DNA of 64,000 bases. Origin: Acidocella facilis ATCC 35904. Its GTDB lineage: Bacteria > Pseudomonadota > Alphaproteobacteria > Acetobacterales > Acetobacteraceae. Each line of letters opens with the position of its first letter. Position 1 is the first letter of the stretch. A program made the position numbers and the translations under genes. This document shows, one piece after another, positions 35,704 to 43,215 of this stretch. The DNA is taken from contig NZ_JHYG01000006.1 in NCBI RefSeq assembly GCF_000687875.1, positions 124,001-188,000 of the forward strand. The letters are read 5' to 3'. Below the pieces are notes generated by a model. That model did no database searches and had not been told where the DNA came from. It saw only the letters and a list, made by a program, of their open reading frames with translations.

Positions 35704-36747
35704 ATGGCCTCACCGACAGACAAATCCGCCCCCCGCCTTCGCCGCAAGACCGACAGCGTCACCATGCAGGATGTGGCGCGGCTGGCGGGTTGCGCCACCT
35801 CCACCGTCTCGCTGTTCCTGCGCAAGCCGGATCTGGTGAAGGGCAAGACCGGCGCCAAGATCACCGCCGCCATCGAACGTTTGGGCTATGTGCCGAACAT
35901 GATGGCTGGCGGGCTGGCGGCGGCGGCGGCGACGCGGGTGGTCAGTTTGATCGTGCCCTCGCTGCGCAACGCCTTCTTCGCCGCCACCGCGGATGCGCTG
36001 CAGGCGGCGCTGGCGCAGGCCGGGGTGCAGCTGCTGCTCGGCCATAATGAATATGATCCGGCGCGGGAGGAAGCGCTGGTGCGCGCCTCGCTCGCCTGGT
36101 CGCCGGCGGCGTTGGTGCTCACCGGGCTGGAGCATAGCCGGGGCACCCGGCAGATGGCGCTCTCGCGCGGCACCCCGGTGATCGAGATGTGGGAGCTGGG
36201 CGCCAACCCGCTGGACATGCTGGTGGGGTTCGACCATCGCGCCGTGGGGGCGGCGGCGGCGCGGCATTTGCGCGCGGCCGGGTGCAAGAATGTCGCCTTC
36301 ATCGGCGCCCGGCTGCAGGAGGACCGGCGCGCCGCCCAGCGCGGCAGCGGAGTCATCGCCGCCTTGCAGCAGGAGGGGGCGAGTGCCCGCCAGGCGATCG
36401 CCCCGCAACCGGCCTCGGTGGCGCTGGGCGAGGCGCTGCTGGGTGAGCTGCTGGAGCGCGACCCGAAGATCGACGGGGTGGTCTGCTCGAATGACTGGAT
36501 CGCGCTCGGCGTGCTGTTCGAATGCCAGAAGCGCGGCATCGCGGTGCCGGAGCGGCTGAAGATCATCGGCTTCGGGGATTTGCCTTTTGCCGCGGCAACC
36601 TATCCGGCGCTCTCCACCATCCGCCCGCCGGGCGAGCGGATCGGCCAGGAGGTGGCGCGGCTCGCGCTGGCGGCGCTGAATGGCGAGACGGTGGCGCAGA
36701 AAACCGTGGATGTCGGGTTCGAGCTGGTGCGACGCGGCACCAGCTGA
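35704..36747 (+). CDS. LacI/GalR-family transcriptional regulator of the sulfosugar cluster
   Basis: A 347-residue regulator. The N-terminal HTH is VTMQDVARLAGCATSTVSLFLR near residues 21-42. The hinge region is followed by KITAAIERLGYVPNMMAGGLA. The periplasmic-binding-like sensor domain runs from about 80 to 340 (VVSLIVPSLRNAFFAATADAL; DGVVCSNDWIALGVL; IIGFGDLPFAAATYPALSTI). The ATG at 35704 is preferred. A GTG at 35695 is an alternative. The divergent promoter region holds the best copy of the CGTAGCGCTACG palindrome, and copies lie before all other sulfosugar operons here. The inducer is probably sulfoquinovose or an intermediate of its breakdown. Confidence 0.88.
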   Translation: MASPTDKSAPRLRRKTDSVTMQDVARLAGCATSTVSLFLRKPDLVKGKTGAKITAAIERLGYVPNMMAGGLAAAAATRVVSLIVPSLRNAFFAATADALQAALAQAGVQLLLGHNEYDPAREEALVRASLAWSPAALVLTGLEHSRGTRQMALSRGTPVIEMWELGANPLDMLVGFDHRAVGAAAARHLRAAGCKNVAFIGARLQEDRRAAQRGSGVIAALQQEGASARQAIAPQPASVALGEALLGELLERDPKIDGVVCSNDWIALGVLFECQKRGIAVPERLKIIGFGDLPFAAATYPALSTIRPPGERIGQEVARLALAALNGETVAQKTVDVGFELVRRGTS

Positions 36748-36778
36748 GAGGTGTTTGGGCCTACGGTTGGAACGCGGG

Positions 36779-37510
36779 TTAGTGAGCGAGCAGCAGCGCG
36801 CCTTTGACGATGGTGGCGCCGGAGCCGGCCAAAGCGAGAAACAACACGCCCTGGCGCGCCTGCTTGGCCGGGATGCGGCGGTTCAGGATCTGCCCGAGCC
36901 CCAGCCCGGTGAGCAGCGCCACGCCCAGCAGCGGCACCGCCGCCAGCGGCAGGTGCGGCAGGCCCTTCTCCGCCACCGAGGCCAGGTTGAGGGCGCCGAA
37001 ATAGACCTGCATCGAGGCGACGAACTTCGCCTGGTCCCAGGCGGTACCGACGGCGTAGAGCGTGATCGCCGGCCCGCCGACCCCGGCGGTGACATTCATG
37101 AAGCCGCTCAGCGCGCCTGCCGCCAGCGCCCCGGCCTTGCCCTTGAACAGCGCCACGTTCTTGAGCAGCAGCACGCTCAGCAGCGCCAGAAACACCAGCG
37201 TGCCGATGATGGTGAGCAGCCAGGCGGCGGGGATGAGCCGCGCCACCGGCGCGCCCAGCTGCACCGCGACCAGGGCGGCCGGCACCAGCAGTGCCAGCCG
37301 GCGCGGCTCCGCCGCCCGCCAGGTGCCGGCCAGTACCACGGCGTTGAGCACCAGCGTCAGCAGATTGGCCAGCAGCACCCCCTGGAACGGCCCCAGCACC
37401 AGAATCAGCAGCGGCGAGGCGACCAGCGCAAAACCCAGCCCGGTGACGCGCTGGGTGGTGGCGCCGAGGAAGGCGGAGAACGCGACAAGGGCAAGCTGGA
37501 GATGCGGCAT
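36779..37510 (-). CDS. TauE/SafE-family membrane permease (putative sulfolactate or sulfite exporter)
   Basis: A 243-residue integral membrane protein with about eight hydrophobic segments. It starts MPHLQLALVAFSAFLGA and contains the repeated family element GFALVASPLLILVLG and ALSGFMNVTAGVGGPAITLYA. The family exports sulfonates, sulfite or sulfoacetate in several sulfonate pathways. Two LacI-type operator copies lie upstream (37538 and 37628). The start at 37510 is chosen because a promoter with -10 at 37538-37543 implies a transcript start near 37531. An in-frame ATG at 37582 would lie upstream of that promoter. The substrate is inferred from context. Confidence 0.82.
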   Translation of the reverse strand: MPHLQLALVAFSAFLGATTQRVTGLGFALVASPLLILVLGPFQGVLLANLLTLVLNAVVLAGTWRAAEPRRLALLVPAALVAVQLGAPVARLIPAAWLLTIIGTLVFLALLSVLLLKNVALFKGKAGALAAGALSGFMNVTAGVGGPAITLYAVGTAWDQAKFVASMQVYFGALNLASVAEKGLPHLPLAAVPLLGVALLTGLGLGQILNRRIPAKQARQGVLFLALAGSGATIVKGALLLAH

Positions 37511-37537
37511 GGAACCAGGCGGGTTAGAGGCTGCTGC

Positions 37538-37566
37538 CTCGTAGCGGTACGATTTTAGCCGGTCAA
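37538..37566 (-). promoter_or_regulatory. Promoter with LacI-type operator, site 4 (exporter)
   Basis: Minus-strand TTGACC (37566-37561), a 17-base spacer and TACGAG (37543-37538) form a promoter. The operator CTCGTAGCGGTACGAT (37538-37553) differs from the consensus by two positions in the centre and edge, and covers the -10. Confidence 0.6.
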
Positions 37567-37627
37567 TGTCGCGATGCAGCATGGCTCCATGAGCTTTTTA
37601 GATGGCTTTATGTAAGTGTTTCAAAAA

Positions 37628-37643
37628 ATAATAGCGCTATGAT
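37628..37643. promoter_or_regulatory. LacI-type operator, site 5
   Basis: ATAATAGCGCTATGAT keeps the core TAGCGCTA. It overlaps the stop of the ThDP-enzyme gene and lies about 90 bases from site 4. Two sites at that spacing could allow looping by a tetrameric or paired LacI-type repressor. Confidence 0.5.
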
Positions 37644-39235
37644 TGTTGCAGCTTCGGCGCCGCCAGCCCGGCGATGATGATATTCACGCAAGCCGGCTTG
37701 TTGCTGGCAAAAGCCCGCGCCAGCGCCGGGGCGATCTCCTCTTCCCGCGTCACCAGCTCCCCATGCCCGCCCAAAGCCGCCACCGCCGCATCATAGCGCG
37801 TGCCCGGCAGCAAGTCGCAGCCATGCGCGCGCCCCGCCCCGTAATCGCGCGCCTGGATCTGATATTCCGCATTCCAGCGCGCATCATTGCCGATCACCGC
37901 GATGAAGGGCAAATTGTGCCGCAGCGCGGTTTCGAACTCCGCCATGTGAAAGCCGAACGTGCCATCGCCCATCACCGCCAGCACCGGCCGTTCCGGTGCG
38001 GCGGCCTTGGCGCCGAGGGCGAAGGGCAGGGCGCTGCCGATGGCCCCGGCGACGCCGTTGATGATCCGCGCCGGCACGTCGATCGCCGCCTGCGCCCATT
38101 GGCCGATCTCACCGCCATCGCAGATGAAAACCGGGTTTTCCAAGCCGCGCATGAAGGCGGCCAGCGCCTGGCACATCGAGAAACTATTCAGGCCGGTTGC
38201 GGGCGGCGGCGCGGCGCGGCGGGTGAGGGCGCTGTGCGCGCGCTCGGCCCAGCCCGGTGCGCTTTGCGGCTTGATCCGCGCGAGCTGGCCCAGCACGGCC
38301 GGTATATCCGCGACCACGCCCAGACGCAGCCGCTCCCCAAGCGCCGCGCGGGCGCGGGCCAGCATCGCTTCGTCAGGGTCGATCACGATCCACTCCGCCG
38401 CGCCGAGATTGCCGAATTTCAAGGCAAAATCGACCAATTTTCCGAGCGAGACGATGCAGTCCGCCGACGCCAGCAAAGCCTGCACCGCGCCCAGAGCGGG
38501 ATCATTGACGCCGCGCGGGCTTTCCATCGGTAGGCAGATGAAGCCCTGCGCGCGCAGCTGCGCCGTCATCGCCTGCCCGGCCGGGGTGCAGAGGGCTGGG
38601 GGCAGCAGGAAAAGCGGCCGGCGGGCGCTGGCCAGCGCCGCGCGCAGCGCCGCCAGCGCGGTCTCGCTCAATCCGGTTGGCGTCGGCAGAGCGGGGGCCT
38701 GCGGGGCGGTGGCGGCGGGGGCTTCCAGCACATCGCTGGGCAGGCTGAGATGCACCGGCCCCGGCCGGCCGGATTGGGCGATGGCGATGGCGCGGCCCAC
38801 ATCCTGCGCCAGCGCCTCAACGGAGGCGACCATCCAGGAGGCCTTGCATAAAGGCGCGGCCAGCCCGGCCTGGTCCATTTCCTGGAACGCCCCGCGCCCC
38901 AGTTCACGCAGCGGCGCATGGCCGGAGAGCAGCAGCAGCGGCGTCTCGCTCTGCCGCGCGGTGTAGAGCGCGCCGATGGCGTTGGCATGGCCCGGCCCGC
39001 CGGTCACCATCGCCACCCCGATTTTGCCGGAAAGCCGCGCATAGCCCTCGGCCATATGCACCGCCGCGCCTTCATGGCGAACATGGTAGAGCGCGATATC
39101 GGTATCGCGCAGCGCGTCATAGATCGGCATGATATGATTGCCTGACAGCGAGACAATTTTTTCCACGCCCGCCAGCTGTAATGTTTTCACCAGCAGATCC
39201 GCGCCAGATTGGCCAGACTTCATCCCATCCCCCAT
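37637..39235 (-). CDS. ThDP-dependent enzyme, acetolactate-synthase-like, function unknown
   Basis: A protein of about 532 residues with the three domains of the acetolactate synthase/pyruvate decarboxylase superfamily. The catalytic Glu is in VRHEGAAVHMAEGYARLSG. The central domain is at about 190-320. The ThDP motif GDGTFGFHMAEFETALRH continues to a final Asn-Asp (IGND). The ATG at 39235 follows CAGGAAAA. Starts at 39277 or 39223 are possible. It is divergent from the sulfolactate transporter operon and shares the promoter region with the GntR-type palindrome. It is not a close match to sulfoacetaldehyde acetyltransferase (Xsc). Candidate roles are decarboxylation or carboligation of sulfopyruvate or sulfolactaldehyde, but no sequence feature proves this. 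Confidence 0.7.
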   Translation of the reverse strand: MGDGMKSGQSGADLLVKTLQLAGVEKIVSLSGNHIMPIYDALRDTDIALYHVRHEGAAVHMAEGYARLSGKIGVAMVTGGPGHANAIGALYTARQSETPLLLLSGHAPLRELGRGAFQEMDQAGLAAPLCKASWMVASVEALAQDVGRAIAIAQSGRPGPVHLSLPSDVLEAPAATAPQAPALPTPTGLSETALAALRAALASARRPLFLLPPALCTPAGQAMTAQLRAQGFICLPMESPRGVNDPALGAVQALLASADCIVSLGKLVDFALKFGNLGAAEWIVIDPDEAMLARARAALGERLRLGVVADIPAVLGQLARIKPQSAPGWAERAHSALTRRAAPPPATGLNSFSMCQALAAFMRGLENPVFICDGGEIGQWAQAAIDVPARIINGVAGAIGSALPFALGAKAAAPERPVLAVMGDGTFGFHMAEFETALRHNLPFIAVIGNDARWNAEYQIQARDYGAGRAHGCDLLPGTRYDAAVAALGGHGELVTREEEIAPALARAFASNKPACVNIIIAGLAAPKLQQS

Positions 39236-39270
39236 TTTTCCTGCGATTTTGCCGCCCGCGGGTCGCGCGC

Positions 39271-39311
39271 TTGACAAAAGCGGCGCGGGCTCCGTATAGT
39301 CTTATATAAGA
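39271..39311 (+). promoter_or_regulatory. Promoter with GntR-type operator TCTTATATAAGA (transporter-slcC-comC operon)
   Basis: TTGACA (39271-39276), an 18-base spacer and TATAGT (39295-39300) form a good promoter. The perfect 12-bp palindrome TCTTATATAAGA (39300-39311) covers the start region. The identical 12-mer occurs once more, at 50354-50365 before suyAB. The site lies between the divergent ThDP-enzyme and transporter genes. Confidence 0.75.
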
Positions 39312-39344
39312 TATAAAAATCGAACACAAATTTCGGGGGAAACA

Positions 39345-39581
39345 ATGCGAATGTCGATGCTGGCATGGGTTGTTGCGGTCCTGGTGATTATCGGCCTGTA
39401 TACGCTGGGCCCGGCCTTCGGCTTCAACGCGGCCTCCCCCGCCATCCTGGGGATGCCGCCGCTTTATTTCTGGTTCGTCCTGGTGCCGCTGTTGAATCCG
39501 GTGATCCTGGGTGCGCTTTATCTGATCGACCGGGCGGAAAACCCTGGCGATGACGACGAACTTTCCGATTTGGCGGAGTGA
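39345..39581 (+). CDS. DUF3311 small membrane protein, partner of the symporter
   Basis: A 78-residue protein with two hydrophobic helices (about residues 6-24 and 42-60) and an acidic tail ending DDELSDLAE. DUF3311 proteins are usually encoded directly before sodium:solute symporters and are thought to be their small subunits. The gene overlaps or abuts the symporter gene here too, which supports that role. It is the first gene of the operon behind the GntR-type operator and a GGGGGAAAC ribosome-binding region. Confidence 0.85.
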   Translation: MRMSMLAWVVAVLVIIGLYTLGPAFGFNAASPAILGMPPLYFWFVLVPLLNPVILGALYLIDRAENPGDDDELSDLAE

Positions 39582-39586
39582 GCGCG

Positions 39587-41134
39587 ATGTCCGATATGGT
39601 TTTCATCCTCGGTATCGTCGGGCTCGGCGTGCTGCTGGTCACCTGGGTTGGCATTCGCGGCGGGCGCCAGGCCTCCACCACCATGGAAGGCTGGCTGGTC
39701 AATGACCGGCAGATGGGCCCCTGGCTCACCTGGTTTCTGCTCGGCACGGAAATCTACACCGCCTTCACCTTCCTCGGCCTCGCCGGCTTTGCCTACAGCA
39801 AAGGTGGTGGCGTGTTCTATAATGTCGCCACCAACGATGTCGGCTACGCGCTGGGCTTCATGCTGCTGCCGGCGATCGGTCTGCTGGGGCGCAAATTCGG
39901 CTATGTCACGCAGTCCGACTTCATCGCCGGGCGCTACCAGAATGAGTGGCTGGGCATCATCGTCTCCTTCTGCGCCGCGATCATCATGATCGCCTATATC
40001 GATCTCAACATCGAGGGGCTTGGCGCGGTGCTCAGCGTGCTGACCGATCACCGGCTCAACATTCTCTCCGCCGACATTATCGGCTTCTCGGTGCTGTCGC
40101 TGGCGGTGTTCTTTGGCGGCATCAGGGGCAATGCCTGGCAGTCGGTGATCAAGGATCTGCTGATGTTCGGCGCCATCGCGGTGCTGTTCTTCACCATTCC
40201 CTACCGCTATTTTGGCGGCTTCGGCGATATGTTCAGCCAGATGATGCAGAAGATTCCATCGCATCTCAACATGCCGGGGCCGACGCATAAGCTGACCCTG
40301 TCCTGGTTCTGGACCACGGTGATCCTGACCGGCTTTGGTCAGTGGATGTGGCCGCAATGGTTCAATGTCGCCTTTTCCGCCAAGGGGCCGCGCACGCTGA
40401 AGCTGCAGGCGGTGTTCATGCCCTTCTACCAGCTGGTGAAAGTTGCCGTGATCACCATCGGCTTTGCCGCGGTGCTGATTTTCGCCACACAGAAGGTCGG
40501 CGGCAATGAGGTGGTGCTGCGCCTGGCCCAGCAGATCTTCCCGCCCTGGGCGCTGGCGATCTTCGCGCTGGCGGCGGTGCTTTCCGCCATCGTCCCGGCC
40601 GGGCCGATCATCATGATGAGCTGCACCATGCTGGCGCGCAATGTCTATGCCAAGCTGGTGCCGCAGACGACTGACCGGCAGATGTTCAACATGACGCGCT
40701 GGCTGGTCTTCGTCGTCACCTTCGCGGCGTTGATCCTGGCGGTGGTGGCGCAATCGCTGATCGTCACGGTGCTGCTGGTGGCCTATGATTTCATCGCCCA
40801 GCTGGTGCCGGCGGTGATCATTGGCGGGCTGCTCTGGCGGCGCGCCACCGGGGCGGGGGTGGCGGCCGGGCTGCTGGTCGGCTGGGGGTTGAGCCTGTAT
40901 TTCCTGCTCTCCCACCATGATCCGGTGCTGGGCTATAATGCCGGCTTCGTCGCCTTGCTGGCCAATTGCGTCACCTTCTTCATCGTCAGCCTGACGACGC
41001 AGCCAGTGCCCACCAGCTTTCTGGATGAGTTCTTCGGCGCGGCCTACCACCGCCGCCGGCGCCAGGTCATTGCCGCCCCGCGCGGCGCGCTGGCCCGGGA
41101 TTTGCCGGATAGCCTTAAAAACCCTGTGTCTTAA
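39587..41134 (+). CDS. Sodium:solute symporter (SSS family), probable sulfolactate importer
   Basis: A 515-residue membrane protein with about 13 segments. The family pattern is clear in WLVNDRQMGPWLTWFLLGTEIYTAFTFLG and SDFIAGRYQNEW, both near the N-terminal half, and in GLLWRRATGAGVAAGLLVGWG near the C-terminus. The ATG at 39587 lies nine bases after GGAG. A GTG at 39578 in the overlap with the DUF3311 gene is possible. The next genes encode SlcC- and ComC-type sulfolactate dehydrogenases, so the solute is likely sulfolactate or a related C3 sulfonate. This is inferred from the operon only. Confidence 0.85.
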   Translation: MSDMVFILGIVGLGVLLVTWVGIRGGRQASTTMEGWLVNDRQMGPWLTWFLLGTEIYTAFTFLGLAGFAYSKGGGVFYNVATNDVGYALGFMLLPAIGLLGRKFGYVTQSDFIAGRYQNEWLGIIVSFCAAIIMIAYIDLNIEGLGAVLSVLTDHRLNILSADIIGFSVLSLAVFFGGIRGNAWQSVIKDLLMFGAIAVLFFTIPYRYFGGFGDMFSQMMQKIPSHLNMPGPTHKLTLSWFWTTVILTGFGQWMWPQWFNVAFSAKGPRTLKLQAVFMPFYQLVKVAVITIGFAAVLIFATQKVGGNEVVLRLAQQIFPPWALAIFALAAVLSAIVPAGPIIMMSCTMLARNVYAKLVPQTTDRQMFNMTRWLVFVVTFAALILAVVAQSLIVTVLLVAYDFIAQLVPAVIIGGLLWRRATGAGVAAGLLVGWGLSLYFLLSHHDPVLGYNAGFVALLANCVTFFIVSLTTQPVPTSFLDEFFGAAYHRRRRQVIAAPRGALARDLPDSLKNPVS

Positions 41135-41172
41135 ATGAGGAGATTGATCATGGACCGGAGCGCGTAGGCGGC

Positions 41173-42102
41173 ATGGCGCAGATTGTCATAACCGAATTCA
41201 TGGATGACGAGGCGGTGCGCGCCTTAGCGGCGCGGGGGCAGGTGCTGTATCGCCCTGACCTGGTCGATCAGCCCGAAGCGCTGGCGGCGGCGTTGGAAGA
41301 TTGCCAGGCGCTGATTGTGAGAAACCGCACCCAGGTGCGCGGCGCGCTGTTGGCGCAGGCGCCGAAGCTGGAGCTGGTCGGGCGGCTGGGCGTCGGGCTC
41401 GATAATATCGATCTTGAGGCCTGCAAGGCGCGCAAGATCGCGGTCTATCCGGCGACGGGGGCGAATGACGATGCCGTCGCCGAATATGTCGCCTGCGCCA
41501 CGCTGAGCCTGTTGCGGCGCGGCTTTCTGCGCAGTGCCGAGGTGGCGGCCGGGCTGTGGCCGCGTGAGGCGATGATCGGCCGGGAGATTGCCGGCCGGCG
41601 CGCGGGCATGGTGGGGTTCGGCGGTACGGCGCGGCAGGCGGCGGCGCGGCTGGCGGCTTTGGGCATGCGCGTCGCCGCTTACGATCCGTTATTGTCGGAG
41701 GGGCATGCGGCCTGGGGGACGGCGCAGCGCATGAGCCTGGAGGACTTGCTCGCAAGCTGTGACGTGGTGAGCTTACATGTGCCGCTGACACCGCAGACGC
41801 GCCATATGATCGATGCCGGAAAACTCGCTTTGATGCAGAGCCATGCCGTGCTGATCAACGCTGCCCGGGGCGGGGTGGTGGATGAGGCGGCCCTGGTGGC
41901 GGGGTTGAAAGCCGGCGCGCTGGGTGGGGCGGCTCTGGATGTGTTCGAGCATGAGCCGCTGGATGGCCCCTATGGCGCCTTGTTCGCCGGCGTGCCGAAT
42001 CTGATTCTAACGCCGCATATTGCCGGGGTGACGATGGAATCAAATGTCCGTGTCTCCGGCAAGATTGCCGAGATTGTTCTCAACGCTTTGAAGATTGGTT
42101 GA
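41173..42102 (+). CDS. slcC: (S)-sulfolactate dehydrogenase-type D-2-hydroxyacid dehydrogenase
   Basis: A 309-residue NAD-dependent dehydrogenase. The N-terminus IVITEFMDDEAV and the segment ALIVRNRTQVRG followed by GRLGVGLDNID resemble SlcC of Chromohalobacter, as I recall that sequence. The Rossmann motif is GMVGFGGTARQAA. Catalytic Arg, Glu and His are in NAARGGVVDEAAL, DVFEHEPLDG and LTPHIAGVT. SlcC oxidises (S)-sulfolactate to sulfopyruvate. The next gene, three bases downstream, is ComC-type, and the pair can invert the stereocentre so that the (R)-specific SuyAB lyase can act. The 38-base gap before it holds only a spacer. Confidence 0.82.
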   Translation: MAQIVITEFMDDEAVRALAARGQVLYRPDLVDQPEALAAALEDCQALIVRNRTQVRGALLAQAPKLELVGRLGVGLDNIDLEACKARKIAVYPATGANDDAVAEYVACATLSLLRRGFLRSAEVAAGLWPREAMIGREIAGRRAGMVGFGGTARQAAARLAALGMRVAAYDPLLSEGHAAWGTAQRMSLEDLLASCDVVSLHVPLTPQTRHMIDAGKLALMQSHAVLINAARGGVVDEAALVAGLKAGALGGAALDVFEHEPLDGPYGALFAGVPNLILTPHIAGVTMESNVRVSGKIAEIVLNALKIG

Positions 42103-42105
42103 CGC

Positions 42106-43077
42106 ATGTTGAAACTCTCCATCGCCGAGGCCAAGCAGAAGGCTGAGGCCACGCTGGTGGCGAATGATACCGCGCCGGAAAATGCCGCCTCTGTCGCCAA
42201 TGCGCTGGTGCTGGCGGAGGCGGACGGGCTGGCCGGGCATGGGCTGATGCGTTTGCCGTTTTACGCGGCGCAGGCGAAATGCGGCAAGATCGACGGCCAG
42301 GCCCGCCCGGCGGTGAAGCAGCGCACCGGCAGCGGGGTGAGCCTCGATGCCGCGAACGGCTTTGCCTACCCAGCGATCGACATGGCGATCGACGAGTTAC
42401 TGGCGCTCACCTTCCGTCAGGGGGTCGCCGCGGCCTCGATCACCCGTTCCAGCCATTGCGGGGCGATGGGGCTGGTGGTTGAGCGTTTGGCCAGTCACGA
42501 GCTTGTGGCCTTGATGTTTGCCAATACCCCGGCGGCGATGGCGGTGTGGGGCGGGCGGCGGCCGTTGCTTGGCACCAACCCGATCGCCTGTGCCTTCCCG
42601 CGCCCGCGCGGCGCGCCGGTGGTGATCGATCTCTCCCTCTCCAAGGTCGCGCGCGGGCAGATCGTCGCGGCGAAGCAGAAGGGCACGAAAATTCCCAAAG
42701 ATTGGGCGTTGGATGCGCAGGGGCAGGAAACCGAGGACCCGGCGGCGGCGCTGGCGGGCTCGATGCTGCCTTTGGGCGGGGCCAAGGGCGCGGCCTTGGC
42801 GCTGATGGTGGAGGCGCTGGCCGCCGGGCTGACCGGCAGCCATTATGCCTATGAGGCCAGCTCTTTTCTGGACGCGCAAGGCCCGCCGCCGGGCACCGGG
42901 CAGCTGCTGATCGCGCTGAACCCGATCAGCTTTGGCGGCAACATCTCACATATGGAGCGGCTTTTTGCCGAGGCGCTGACGGATGGGGTGCGCCTGCCGG
43001 GGGCACGCCGCAGCGAAAACCGCCGCCGTGCCGAGGCCGAGGGGCTGCTGGTGCAGGAGGGCTGGTTTCTGGCTTGA
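42106..43077 (+). CDS. comC: (R)-sulfolactate dehydrogenase-type LDH2/malate dehydrogenase
   Basis: A 323-residue NAD(P)-dependent oxidoreductase of the LDH2/MDH2 family, which is unrelated to ordinary lactate dehydrogenase. Markers are DGLAGHGLMRLPFYA near residue 39, ITRSSHCGAMGLVVERLA near 108, LLGTNPIACAFPRPRGAPV near 149, and LSKVARGQI. ComC reduces sulfopyruvate to (R)-sulfolactate in the known bifurcated sulfolactate pathway, where it lies next to slcC as here. The family also covers ureidoglycolate and malate enzymes. The context decides. The last gene before the soeABC promoter region. Confidence 0.82.
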   Translation: MLKLSIAEAKQKAEATLVANDTAPENAASVANALVLAEADGLAGHGLMRLPFYAAQAKCGKIDGQARPAVKQRTGSGVSLDAANGFAYPAIDMAIDELLALTFRQGVAAASITRSSHCGAMGLVVERLASHELVALMFANTPAAMAVWGGRRPLLGTNPIACAFPRPRGAPVVIDLSLSKVARGQIVAAKQKGTKIPKDWALDAQGQETEDPAAALAGSMLPLGGAKGAALALMVEALAAGLTGSHYAYEASSFLDAQGPPPGTGQLLIALNPISFGGNISHMERLFAEALTDGVRLPGARRSENRRRAEAEGLLVQEGWFLA

Positions 43078-43078
43078 T

Positions 43079-43158
43079 TCATAAATTCGATTTATGAGTT
43101 TGGCAAAAATAATCTGTTATTCAATACAAGGAAGCTGACCTATCATCGCGTATTGAAT
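43079..43158. promoter_or_regulatory. Two inverted repeats upstream of soeABC
   Basis: TCATAAAT-TCG-ATTTATGA (43079-43097) has perfect 8-bp arms. ATTCAATAC (43119-43127) and GTATTGAAT (43150-43158) are perfect 9-bp arms 22 bases apart. The region is AT-rich compared with its surroundings. These could bind a regulator of soeABC, or the first could be a weak terminator after comC. Neither matches the LacI- or GntR-type palindromes. Confidence 0.5.
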
Positions 43159-43215
43159 CGGCTGCGCCCCTGGCGCGGCGGGCCTTCCTGTTGGGTAGGC
43201 CGTTGGGAGTGAGTG

